Part shown: positions 1 to 8,904 of the stretch, piece after piece
How positions within the stretch are numbered: position 1 is the stretch's first letter
Layout of the letters: each line of letters opens with the position of its first letter
NCBI GenBank assembly: GCA_016987375.1
Contig: PJRA01000519.1
Span: 248,944-277,561, forward strand
DNA: 28,618 nucleotides
From: Brachionus koreanus
Lineage: Eukaryota; Rotifera; Eurotatoria; Ploima; Brachionidae
Reading direction: 5' to 3'
Made by a program: the position numbers and the translations under genes
Notes under the pieces: model-generated
Databases searched by the model: none
What the model was told of the DNA's origin: nothing
What the model saw: only the letters and a program-made list of their open reading frames with translations

Positions 1-1091
1 TCTTCTTATTCTAATATAGAAAATTGAAAAACTTACAATTAGACAAATTTAATCTTTAAGCTTAAACTTTCAAACACTTTTTTAATTACTTTAATTTTAA
101 TTTTTGTTGATATACTAAATAACAAACATTAGCAAGGGGACTGAAAAGAAGATTTTTGTCGTTCGGTCAAGTCCCGGAAATTCCCAAATTTATTCTCCTA
201 ATAATAAATAATAATAATATAGAAAATTAATTTTTTTCTTAACTTCCTTTATAAAGTATTAAGTTGTATATTCTTTTTTTAATTCCTTTTTACTTAATCA
301 ATTTCGAATGTTTTACATGTTAACTGATGTGATAAAATACTCAATCAGTTTGGAAGCAGTCTAGCAGACAAATTCTGTTCACAATATACAAACTTATTGA
401 TTGAATTTGGGGAAACAGGGAGTCAATAAGAAGTATATATCAAGTTTAGCTAAATTTTTATTTATGAAATAGTAGTTATCATTTCCGTTGAAGGTTGCAT
501 AAGAAAAAGCAAAATAGCTTTCATTATTCAATATCTAAGGTTCGCGCGTAGCAAAACTACCGCACTGCATGAAATGACTTTAAAAAATTAATCTGCATAG
601 TTGAAAACCTAGAGAATGCATTTTTTAGGTGTGGTCAAAAAAAAAATTTTTGGACCCTACCTCCTTAAAAACAAATTAAAATTGCTTGTCTTTAAGTCAA
701 AATATCTCAGGTATTCATAGTCAAAACTCATTAAATATACACCAAATCTAAAATCTCATAATCTCTTCTACAAAATGGTATATTTATTTTCTATTTTTTT
801 ATAACAATTCACCATGATTTTTGACAAAAGATGGAAAAAAAATAGACTTTTTCCAGTTATTTTGGATCTAGTCCGAAATGAACCCCCCTCCTTTTTTTAC
901 AGATTCTGAAACCAAAGGAAATTCTGAACAAAATGTTGGGACCACTTTTGTTATTTTTTTAATTTTAAGCAAAAAATTTGCTAAAAACAAGTGTAAAATC
1001 AAAAAAAAAAAGAATTAAATTAAACCCTATTAAGTTTTTTGAAAACTGGGAATAATTTAAAAGATTTTGAACTGAAAATTTTATCACATGA
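1..1091. other. AT-rich intergenic stretch, no gene seen
   Basis: There is no long open frame on either strand. The stretch holds many A and T homopolymer runs. Two short C-rich patches near 650-660 and 885-895 stand out from the AT-rich background and could be transposon debris, but I could not assign them to a family. Confidence 0.5.
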
Positions 1092-1163
1092 GCTTTCTTA
1101 AGTATCTGATTAAAATAAAAGTTAAAATTTCAAAATTTATTTAAATCAGATATTTAAGAAAAG
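1092..1163. repeat. Foldback (hairpin) repeat upstream of the methyltransferase gene
   Basis: The left arm (1092-1118) and the right arm (1137-1163) are near-perfect reverse complements around the core TTAAGTATCTGATT / AATCAGATATTTAA, with a loop of about 18 nt. It lies 150 bp upstream of the methyltransferase start codon. It could be a small foldback transposon remnant or a transcribed hairpin. No target duplication was found. Confidence 0.6.
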
Positions 1164-1235
1164 ATAATTAAAAAATATTTCAAGATTAAAGCTCTTAATT
1201 AAAAAAGAGATAGGACGAAATAAATATTTACTTTC

Positions 1236-1243
1236 TATAAATA
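1236..1243 (+). promoter_or_regulatory. Possible TATA box of the methyltransferase gene
   Basis: TATAAATA lies 70-77 bp before the ATG at 1313. The surroundings are so AT-rich that chance matches are common, so this is only a placement hint. Confidence 0.25.
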
Positions 1244-1312
1244 TTTTTTTAATCGCTGTAAGACACAGCTTTATTTTATTGTTTTCATGAGCAAAAATTT
1301 TATCTCTAAAAA

Positions 1313-3652
1313 ATGGCGAAAAGAAATGAAAGTTTTTGCGAAGCGAATGATGAGCAAAATAAAAGATTTAAACATAACTTAAAATTAAGTGACCAAAATG
1401 AAAAGTTTTTTAATCCACATTGTTTGCAAAATAGAAATTTTTGTTATTCACATGAGCAATTTTCAGCTAAAAACAGAATAATTGACGAAAAATCTCCTAG
1501 CGAAAAGTACAGAAGAAGAAAGAATGAAGACAAGAGCACTTTTCATTTTGGACAGCGAAAGCTTCTGTTATCGGAAATTGAGTTTTTGACATTGTGCTTA
1601 AATCAAATAACTGAGAGAGAGACTAGAGAAAAATTCATTTTTATCTATGCTGGTGCAGCACCGGGCATACACATGCCCTTATTAATGAACATGTTTCCAT
1701 TTATTGAAAATTACATTCTTGTAGATCCAGCTAAATTCAGAATTGATAGCTCAAAAATTAATCAACACATAAAATATGAACTGATTAATGAATGTTTTAC
1801 AGATAAAATGGCCGAATCAATCCGCAAGAAGTATCCAAAACATGAAATTCTTTTTGTGTCAGACATTCGTACTGCCAACTATAGAATTTTGACAAGAATT
1901 GACACAGAGCTCAAGGTCGAACAGGACATGTTGGACCAAATGAACTGGCATTATATTTTACAGCCCTACAAGTCTATGTTCAAATTTAGGCTGCCTTATG
2001 TTGGAAACGACAAGTGTGCAAAGACCAGCGTTGATTACTTGCAGGGAAAAATTTATCTTCAAACATGGCAAGGTAAAACATCAAGTGAAACAAGGTTGAT
2101 TGTGGACAAGAATGCATCCATTAAGAGCTACGATTGTGTTGAATATGAAGATAAATTGTTCAGATTTAATACAGTCGAGCGTGTTAAAGGATACAAGCAC
2201 CATGTGAATGCTCCAGGTATTGACCATTGTTATGATTGTAGGGCAGAAGTTTTTATTCTAGAAGAATATTTTAAAATTAGGTTTAAAATGATAGAATTTT
2301 TCAATTGTTTTTTAACAATGTTATTTGATGTGAAAAAAATTGAAGATATTATAGTTGAAATAAATTCAAATTTAAATGCTGATAGAAAAAGAGATGAATT
2401 GACAATCACTTTGGACGATGAACAATTTTGGTATAGCATTTGTTTTACTGAAATTTTTTACAAGGCCGATTTAAAAAAGCTGTTTAATAGAGATAGCATT
2501 GTAAGGCCAGGAACAAGCAACTCCAACTCATCATCTGATGAAGAGGACAGCAAAAAAAAATTGGAATTGCATAAAAAAATGTGCAAATCACCTCATTGTT
2601 TACAAAATACCAAATACTCGCAATTAATTAAAAATATAAATTTTGAAAACTATAGGCTTTTAACTGATGATTATCCACAAATGCTGAAAGCAAAATTTAT
2701 ATCAATTGACTCGACCACTGTTTACTACAAAGAGAGAAGCTTGAGATTAAGTGAAATTGAATTTTTGCTCGAAGCTTGCCTTTATTTGATTAAAGAAAAA
2801 ATAATTGCTAGAAACAAACAGATAGTTTGCTTTTACGCTGGTTCAGCAGCTAGCAAGCGATTAGATAAACTTCAGATGATGTTTCCTTTTATAAAATTTG
2901 TTATGTATGATCCGAGAAAATTTGATATTGAACAGTCAGAAATGATTCATATAAGACAAGAATATATGACTGAGAACATAGCTTTAGACCTTAGAAAAGA
3001 TTATGACGATTGGATTCGTCTTTTTATTAGTAATATTAAACGATCAGGAAATTTTAGATCAATTGACACTTCAAAGCTAGATAGAGAAGATTTAAGCCTA
3101 CAAAAAAGCATACACAGTCTGCTTAAATCTCATTTGAGCATGCTTAGATTTACAATTCCGAATTCTTCAACAAATGAATTTGAGTATTATGATGGTAAAA
3201 TTTTGTTTAAACCCTGGTCACATAGATCATCGCTAGACACAAATTTGATTGTTTATGAAAATTCAAAGCTAAAAAAGTATTTTTACAAAAATTACAAAAA
3301 TCAGTTGTACAGATTTAATAGGGTAGAAAGAACTTTGGCTTTTGAGCACAATGTGAGAGAATTGGGAATTGATTTTTGTTATGATTGTAGATGTGAAGTT
3401 TACATATTTGAATTATATCTAAATAATATAGATAATATATTTTCTGTTTTCAATAGAGGAAAAATAAAGCCGGCTTTTACAAAAGTTCAAGAGATGATAA
3501 AAAATTTGAATGTTTATTTAAATTCAAAAAATAAACGATTAATTGTGCAGTTTGACAATAAAAAATATTCGCTTTTATTCACTGATATTTATTTTGAGAA
3601 AAAAATTGATGATTTATTTAATTCTAAAACAGTATGTTCAATTGACAAATAA
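1313..3652 (+). CDS. Tandem two-unit VP39/PARP_regul-type cap 2'-O-methyltransferase homologue (active-like unit plus pseudoenzyme unit)
   Basis: This 779-aa single-exon protein has two repeats offset by about 390 residues. Unit 1 (about 34-395) has an SAM-binding loop YAGAAPGIH (112-120), LVDPAKF (136-142), SDIR (183-186), FKFRLPY (223-229) and SSETRLIV (257-264). Their order matches the poxvirus VP39 family (poly(A) polymerase regulatory subunit / mRNA cap 2'-O-methyltransferase), and K83, D184, K224 and E259 fit its K-D-K-E catalytic tetrad. Unit 2 (about 427-779) keeps the fold signatures (LSEIEF, FYAGSAASK, YDPRKF, LYRFNRVER), but the same positions are S476, N574, R612 and D642, so it looks catalytically dead. 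Both units begin with PHCLQN and carry a CYDCR motif (307-310 and 690-693). An acidic and Ser-rich linker (about 398-425) joins them. The ATG at 1313 precedes the first repeat and has an A-rich context. The full-length open frame suggests it is kept by selection. The family is mainly viral (poxviruses and other NCLDVs), so ancient acquisition from such a virus is an inference. Confidence 0.82.
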   Translation: MAKRNESFCEANDEQNKRFKHNLKLSDQNEKFFNPHCLQNRNFCYSHEQFSAKNRIIDEKSPSEKYRRRKNEDKSTFHFGQRKLLLSEIEFLTLCLNQITERETREKFIFIYAGAAPGIHMPLLMNMFPFIENYILVDPAKFRIDSSKINQHIKYELINECFTDKMAESIRKKYPKHEILFVSDIRTANYRILTRIDTELKVEQDMLDQMNWHYILQPYKSMFKFRLPYVGNDKCAKTSVDYLQGKIYLQTWQGKTSSETRLIVDKNASIKSYDCVEYEDKLFRFNTVERVKGYKHHVNAPGIDHCYDCRAEVFILEEYFKIRFKMIEFFNCFLTMLFDVKKIEDIIVEINSNLNADRKRDELTITLDDEQFWYSICFTEIFYKADLKKLFNRDSIVRPGTSNSNSSSDEEDSKKKLELHKKMCKSPHCLQNTKYSQLIKNINFENYRLLTDDYPQMLKAKFISIDSTTVYYKERSLRLSEIEFLLEACLYLIKEKIIARNKQIVCFYAGSAASKRLDKLQMMFPFIKFVMYDPRKFDIEQSEMIHIRQEYMTENIALDLRKDYDDWIRLFISNIKRSGNFRSIDTSKLDREDLSLQKSIHSLLKSHLSMLRFTIPNSSTNEFEYYDGKILFKPWSHRSSLDTNLIVYENSKLKKYFYKNYKNQLYRFNRVERTLAFEHNVRELGIDFCYDCRCEVYIFELYLNNIDNIFSVFNRGKIKPAFTKVQEMIKNLNVYLNSKNKRLIVQFDNKKYSLLFTDIYFEKKIDDLFNSKTVCSIDK

Positions 3653-3811
3653 TTTGAACCAAATGTTAAATATTAAGAGAATTTTAAAACCATTCAGATT
3701 AGATCCAGTATGCTTAAATGATTAGATTTTAATTTTTTTATGAAAATTATTATTTTTATTTATTGGCAAAAAGCACAAAACAAACGATTTAGTATATATA
3801 CAATCAAACAT

Positions 3812-4036
3812 TTAATTAAAAAAGTCTCTTTTTACAAATTCATCTATCATACTTTTTAATTTTTCTTGTGAAAATTTGATACAAATTTTAAAAGATTCAT
3901 GAAAAATACATACTTTTCGCTTTAAACTAAAATGAACACCTGGTTGTTTTGGAAAAATACAATTTTGCTCATGATCAATTATATGTGCAGAATGAAAATA
4001 TTTTAAAATTTCTACTACAAATCTTTTAGAAAATTT
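3812..4036 (-). pseudogene. Exon-like open frame of unknown function (last exon or gene remnant)
   Basis: A 74-codon open stretch on the minus strand ends in TAA at 3812-3814 and has no ATG. An AG just inside its upstream end (TTCTAAAAG at about 4029-4037) could be a splice acceptor. The composition looks coding (His, Cys and Lys balanced, e.g. IIDHEQNCIFPKQPG) and ends in an amphipathic Lys/Glu-rich stretch. It lies tail-to-tail with the methyltransferase gene. I do not recognise a family. It may be the last exon of a minus-strand gene or a degraded remnant. Confidence 0.35.
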
Positions 4037-5412
4037 TTAATTTTTATTTTCTTTACCAAATAATTTAATGAAATAATGCACAAAAATCTAATATGAAAAA
4101 GTAATAATTTAATCTAAATTATTTTTTTGTTAAAATCAAACACTGTTGTGAAATCAAAATCAAATTTAAAATTTGACTAAATCTCATTTCAATCTCAAAG
4201 AGTTTTTTTAAGAGCTTAAAATTCTCTATAAAGAAAATAAAAAACAAAATCTACGACCCAGTCAATTAGCTTAGATGTGACAACTATGAAAAACTTTGTT
4301 ACATCGATGAAGGATGGGAAAATTCCTCATTTTAAATCAGTTATTTATTTTTCATTTATATTACATTCAAATGATGCTAACAAAGTAAAAAAAAATCTCA
4401 TTTAAGTTTTCATGATTTTTTACTTAATTGTAAAATGGTTATTTAACTGTCCATTTTTCTAATTTCAATTTTTCCATGGGACTTAAACTTTAATTAAATA
4501 AATAAATAAATTAAATTATGTTACAACATACGTAAAAATATGCTATAATCTACAAAATTTTGCTTTAAAATAATATTAGGCTTTTTAAGTCTCATAATTT
4601 TAAGCATTAGTACTTAAACATGCGTTCAATCTGCACTTATTAAATTAATTAAAAAGCTTTACCTAGTCATTCAAATTAATCAGAAGTTCTATATCTTTGT
4701 TGTGAAATTAAAAAAGTACACCCCAAAAAAACGAGGTATAAAACTGAAATCTCAAATAAGGGTACGGTTAATAATGACAATGATAGTAATTAAAATCCAA
4801 ATTCAACTGCTAAATATAAAAAGAAATAATTAATTTACTGTTTAAAGAAATATTTTTTTAAAACTTTAATATATTTAGATTGACTTAAATTAGATTAATA
4901 AAAGAAATTAATTTTGTTGGCCATTATTTTTCTGACAATTTTTCAAAATAATTCAAAATTGATCGATAGATTACATTTCCATACATTTAAAGAAATTTCC
5001 TTAGTTTTCTGTACCCCTCAGACCAGGAGATAAATCTTGATAAGTTGCAAGCGAAACTAGCCTTTAAATCTTTAAAAGTCCTATTCATTTTGATTTCATA
5101 TTAAAAATTAAATATAAATGAAAATAATTTTTTTTTAAATCAAAACTATTTAAAAAATACAATTAATTTATCTCAAATAAATGTTTGATATTTATGAATT
5201 GTATTTATCAGTTGATTGATCAAACTTGAGAAGGTAAATGTCTAAAAAGCAGACGCAATCAAAAGAAAAAACAATTTAAAATGCCTTCAAGATTGGAATG
5301 TGAAGCAAACATTATGGGTGTTGCGTAACAAACATGTATCAATTATTTTAAAATCATTGATAAAACAGGTTTTTGGAACCGGATTGTGACAGCCATTTAA
5401 TGTAGAAAAATG
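4037..5412. other. AT-rich intergenic stretch with one short coding-like patch
   Basis: No convincing gene is present. A patch on the plus strand at about 4270-4335 reads as roughly 20 codons of coding-like sequence ending in TAA (containing KLCYIDEGWENSS), after a possible AG acceptor. It is too short to call. The remainder is A/T runs. Confidence 0.4.
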
Positions 5413-5419
5413 TATAAAT
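5413..5419 (+). promoter_or_regulatory. Possible TATA box of the PLA2 gene
   Basis: TATAAAT lies about 50 bp upstream of the PLA2 start codon, a plausible core-promoter distance with a short leader. The sequence is not strongly diagnostic in this AT-rich background. Confidence 0.3.
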
Positions 5420-5464
5420 GTATGGCCTTTTTTGATAAATTTTCATCTTAAACTATAGATAGAA

Positions 5465-5878
5465 ATGAATTCTAGAAAAACTTTGATTTTGTTAATTAGT
5501 ACTATTTTTTTGATTTATGGTTGTAAAGGTCAAACCTACAATGGTTGTGGGCCAGCCAAATTTAGTATAAATAAAAAGCTTAAACTTTTTGGACAAAAAT
5601 CGCTTATTCAATGCTGCAATTAGTATTTTATTTTAATTTTTAAATAATCTTAGTAATTTTTCTTTTGCAGCCATGATTTATGCTATGGTTATTGTCAGGG
5701 AAAAAGACTGTGTGATGATCAATTTGAATCTTGTCTTTCAAATGCTTGCTATGCAATGTCATATCTACAAAGACAATTGTGCTATGTAGACAAAAATTCC
5801 ATGGTCATGGCTGTTAGAGTATTTGGAAACAAATTTTATTGCAAAAAACGCAGCATTTTATTCAAAAATGAACATTAA
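5465..5878 (+). CDS. Secreted phospholipase A2-like protein, two exons
   Basis: Exon 1 is 5465-5622 and exon 2 is 5671-5878. The 48-nt intron begins GTATTTTA and ends TTTTGCAG. The spliced product is 121 aa. Residues 1 to about 23 are a signal peptide (Lys/Arg followed by LILLISTIFLIYG). NGCGP follows and resembles the Ca-binding loop of secreted PLA2. The catalytic signature CCNYHDLCYGYC spans the intron and supplies the active-site His-Asp pair. CDDQFESCL and further paired cysteines complete a compact disulfide-rich domain. Members of this superfamily hydrolyse the sn-2 ester of phospholipids with calcium, outside the cell. The short length and CCxxHDxCY...C spacing resemble the conodipine or group XII-like branches more than vertebrate group I/II enzymes; this subgroup call is tentative. 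The frame is intact, so the gene is probably functional. The intron interrupts the catalytic motif, so simple ORF finding misses the gene. Confidence 0.85.
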
Positions 5879-5945
5879 TTCGTTTAATTTTGTTTAACTA
5901 ATAATTTTAGGGAATTTAATTTAAATATTCGATTATTCTTGTGAA

Positions 5946-5951
5946 AATAAA
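5946..5951 (+). terminator. Polyadenylation signal of the PLA2 gene
   Basis: A canonical AATAAA lies 68 nt after the PLA2 stop codon. Confidence 0.5.
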
Positions 5952-7130
5952 CTAGATTATATCATTATTTTAAATTTTAATTTAAGATTTTTTGATTTTT
6001 ATCCTATTTTTTAGTTCATCCATGAAAAAAAACTTAATCAAAACAAATCATATTTTAAATAGCCAATTTTAGTACAAAAATCAAAAATAAAATGTTAAAC
6101 AAACTTTTTTAAGTCACAAGTCTTAAGTCAGTGACTTAAATACCTTAGTCAAAAATTTCAGTAATAATGCTAAGTGCAAATCTTTCCAAAAAATTTTAAT
6201 TATTTGATTAAATTTACTTTCAGTAAAAAAATTTACAACTGTTTTATCAGTAGCTGATACATTAGCAGAATGATTTTAGACCCTTAGAAAATAAGCTAGT
6301 TTAAATTTGGTTTTTTGTTTCAAAATTTACATTTGAAAACTAGAAAATCTAAAAAAAAATAAAAAAAATGAAAATTTAAATAAAATCAATAATGGAATTT
6401 TTATACTAAATCGCTGTTTAAAACAAACATAATAATTTAAAAGCTTTAATAATTAAATTAATAACTTCAATAATTAATTTTGATATAATTTATTTCAAAT
6501 ATTCCTCTCGAATTCAATGTCGACATGTAAGTAAGCTTGTTCATTTTGATCTTACAAACTTAGAATCTGAATATAAAATTGAGTCAAATCCGCTGAATAA
6601 ATCAGTCTGCAAAAGGGACGTCGGAATGTAAAGAGTTAAGAGTTATAAGCTACTCTTCATACCATTTCGATACCTCAGCCTTTTGTAAAATAAGAACATA
6701 TTCTTCGTATCTCCAAGAACGCCATTCATTTCATTCTGATCAATCATTACCTAACACCTGGCGTTGTTTCTTTCCTGTTAAGAAGACAGTTATCCAGTCA
6801 AGTGTTTTTTTAGTGATTCCATACACTTAAATTTTTATAACAATATATATATATATATAAACTAAATAAAAATATCTTTTTATATTATCATATAATAAAT
6901 TTATTAAAATATTAATTATATCATTAATATTATACTTAATTTATTAAAAATACACTTTTTTCATCTAAATAACACCTAAATTATCAAATTTTTATAAAGC
7001 TTTTTAATAAAAAATAATTGACAATAATAAGATTTGCTTGATCACTTGTTTAACTAATTTATTAAATTGCTTTTTAATTTGAAAAACTAATTCACCCGAA
7101 ACTTAGTTTGTAAATGCACTAGAAGACACC
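5952..7130. other. Intergenic stretch with a less AT-rich block
   Basis: Most of this is AT-rich with no gene. The block at about 6518-6830 is visibly richer in G and C than its surroundings and contains AATAAA near 6596. It starts TGTCGACATG and could end near CCAGTCA (about 6801), which suggests an old LTR-like or other transposon remnant. No target-site duplication was found, so this stays unassigned. Confidence 0.3.
6843..6859. repeat. (AT)n microsatellite
   Basis: An uninterrupted run of alternating A and T of about 17 nt. Confidence 0.9.
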
Positions 7131-7138
7131 TTCAAAAT

Positions 7139-7328
7139 GGCAAAATGAAAAAATTTTAAATTTTTAAATTTTCATATTTTTAGATTCTTTGTGCAATATT
7201 TAAGAAATTTTTTAATCATATTTTTGCTTACCTAATTAATTTCAAGGATTTTTTTAATTTTCTGAAAAATTGCACAAAAAATCTAAAAATAAGAAAATGT
7301 AATAATGTAAAATTATTTTCATTTTGCC
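7139..7328. mobile_element. 190-bp MITE with 8-bp target-site duplication
   Basis: The element starts GGCAAAATGAAAA and ends TTTTCATTTTGCC. The inverted repeats extend inward about 65 bp, including TTTTTAGATTCTTTGTGCAAT matched by its complement on the right. It is flanked on both sides by TTCAAAAT (7131-7138 and 7329-7336). An 8-bp duplication is typical of hAT elements and is also seen in P and Merlin elements. The element is too short to code for a transposase, so it was mobilised in trans. Confidence 0.88.
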
Positions 7329-7514
7329 TTCAAAATTTGATATTTGATGATGTCGTAGGATTTTTGTACAAGCGCTTTTTTATTTTCTCATGACTAGATT
7401 CTAGACCATTGTTTTTATTTTGCATTCAACTTAAGTAATAAACTTAAAAAACTACTGTAAGTGTGAGTAAATTAATAAATCCAAAATAATGGATATTTTT
7501 ACACCTGAATATTC

Positions 7515-7672
7515 ATATATTTTATAAAACAAAATACTCCTTACGAAATACAATTGATAACAAAATTTTAAATTTAAAGTTAATTTGAGTCAAATACAGT
7601 TGTGCAATGAAACATGATATTTCCGTAATGGTTCAAACTTAATTTATAAAAAAAATTACGCAATTTAAACTC
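7515..7672 (+). repeat. Half-copy of a TA-flanked MITE plus flank, inverted relative to 8830-8985
   Basis: From about 7515 to 7672 the sequence matches the reverse complement of 8830-8985. The match includes the MITE end CAG(T/A)TGTGCAATGAAACATG (starting at 7597 after TA) and about 80 bp of sequence outside the MITE end. The copy stops where the reverse transcriptase remnant begins. Confidence 0.75.
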
Positions 7673-7674
7673 TT

Positions 7675-7936
7675 AGCAATTGCCCAAACTCCAATGTCAT
7701 CCGCATAAAGGGATTGTTCAACATTAAATAATTTCCGTCACGTCATTAAAGTATATGTTGAATAATATGGGCCCAAGGACACTGCCTTGAGGCACCCCGG
7801 TATAGATGTTCTTGGTTTGAGATAGCTGAGACCCTACTTTAACATTGAACTTCCTATTTGTTAAATAATCACGAGTCGATTGGCCCAAGTAGTTGGGTAT
7901 TTTAAGTTTGTCCAGTTTGTAGAAAACCAGATGCAT
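7675..7936 (-). pseudogene. Reverse transcriptase fragment of a jockey-like non-LTR retrotransposon
   Basis: On the minus strand a 70-codon frame contains FYKLDKLKIPNYL, TGVPQGSVLGPILFNIYFND and preceding sequence typical of the RT fingers/palm of jockey-type LINEs. A shift of frame follows (about 7724). The catalytic box then appears in another frame as LYADDIGVW (codons at 7696-7707 encode YADD). The element is therefore broken and truncated at both ends. The 3' side abuts the inverted repeat copy at 7672. Confidence 0.85.
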
Positions 7937-8050
7937 TTTAGAAAAATTTTTTTAAAACAGCATTGGATACAAAACCAGGTGTATTTTGTTGATTTACTAT
8001 TCTATTGACAAAATAATAAAATATTAGTTAACTAAAATTTACTAGCATAC

Positions 8051-8318
8051 TGTTGCGGACTTAACTCGTAACTCCTCACTCAGTATCACTAGTACTTGAC
8101 TTATGTCAAGGACTAGTGATAAATTGTTACTAATGTTTTTGTTATTTTTGTTTAATTTATTATATATTCTCTCTTTTTCTTAAAATTAATTGTCTCGAAT
8201 AAAATGTTTAAAATATAAAACTGTAATTTTATTAAACCCCCAAACCGTAACCGTAACCCAAACCAGATTTAATTAAATAAACTCGTGAGACCAAGCACTA
8301 ACACCTGAGTCTTCAACA
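8051..8318 (+). mobile_element. Solo LTR, 268 bp, with 4-bp target-site duplication
   Basis: The sequence begins TGTTGCGGAC and ends CTTCAACA, giving TGTTG/CAACA inverted termini. It is flanked by ATAC at 8047-8050 and 8319-8322. Inside are a TATA-like TTATATATTC at about 8159-8170 and an AATAAA at about 8199, in the order expected for U3-R-U5. No internal gag-pol sequence is present, so it is a solo LTR left by recombination. A TG...CA LTR with a 4- or 5-bp duplication fits Ty3/gypsy or BEL elements. Confidence 0.8.
8085..8120. repeat. Strong hairpin inside the solo LTR
   Basis: Arms 8085-8100 and 8105-8120 pair over 16 positions with one mismatch around a TTAT loop (ATCACTAGT...ACTAGTGAT). 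It sits early in the LTR and may be a promoter or regulatory palindrome of the element. Confidence 0.75.
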
Positions 8319-8740
8319 ATACTAAATTTTAGTCGACTAACTTTTAGCTAACTAAACTAAAGAAAAAACTCCCATCACTAATAGTAACTGTAGAGGACTG
8401 CCAGTAGTATACTGAAAGTGGATTCGATACAAAACAACAGAAAATTTTAATTTTTCTTTATAAAACTCTCAGAATTTTATGACTTAACAAGTGTAAGAGT
8501 TGTGATTCTATATTGAACTCATAATGAAAACATTACAAATATTGAACTCTTAGATACATTTTTCATAAACCAAAATATTTTGATATGTTTATTTCATGTA
8601 ATTAAATATCTAAAAACAGTCGTTGGTAAAAAAATTATTTATCTCTATGAAAACAATGAAATTATGTCATTCATTTAAGCTTTGATTTATCCTATCACAA
8701 TCTAAAGCTAAATAAATTTTTTAAATATTCTCTTCAAATA

Positions 8741-8904
8741 CAGTAGTGCAATGACACATGGTTTTTCATAACTTTACGTAAACTAACGTTAAAACACTTA
8801 ATTTATTGAAAAATTACTTAAAATTAGCGATGTAAAATTGCGTAATTTTTTTTATAAATTAAGTTAAAACCATTACGAAAATATCATGTTTCATTGCACT
8901 ACTG
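8741..8904. mobile_element. 164-bp TA-flanked MITE (Tc1/mariner-like)
   Basis: It begins CAGTAGTGCAATG and ends CATTGCACTACTG. TA dinucleotides flank it at 8739-8740 and 8905-8906, as expected for Tc1/mariner insertion. The two halves pair along most of the element, so it is almost one long hairpin. A half-copy in opposite orientation lies at 7597-7672. Confidence 0.85.

Larger units (their letters stand above)
8026..8340. repeat. Palindrome split by the solo LTR
   Basis: TTAGTTAACTAAAATTTA at 8026-8043 and TAAATTTTAGTCGACTAA at 8323-8340 are reverse complements apart from two positions. Removing the LTR and one copy of ATAC brings the arms together with only a few bases between them. This indicates that the LTR element landed in the loop of a hairpin-type repeat. 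Confidence 0.6.

Noticed and set aside
2230..2439. 69-aa minus-strand frame inside the methyltransferase gene
   Set aside because: It is antisense to a well-supported coding region with domain motifs, and its own composition is typical of a shadow frame.
1313..3652. Methuselah of a whole integrated giant virus around the methyltransferase
   Set aside because: No other NCLDV-type gene is adjacent; the neighbours are animal genes and transposons, so only a single-gene acquisition is plausible.
6518..6801. Second solo LTR (TGTCGACATG...CCAGTCA)
   Set aside because: TG/CA ends can be found, but no target-site duplication or matching second LTR; left only as an unassigned GC-richer block.
8240..8265. 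CCGTAACCGTAACCC as a telomere-like repeat
   Set aside because: Only two short imperfect units lie inside a solo LTR; there is no array.
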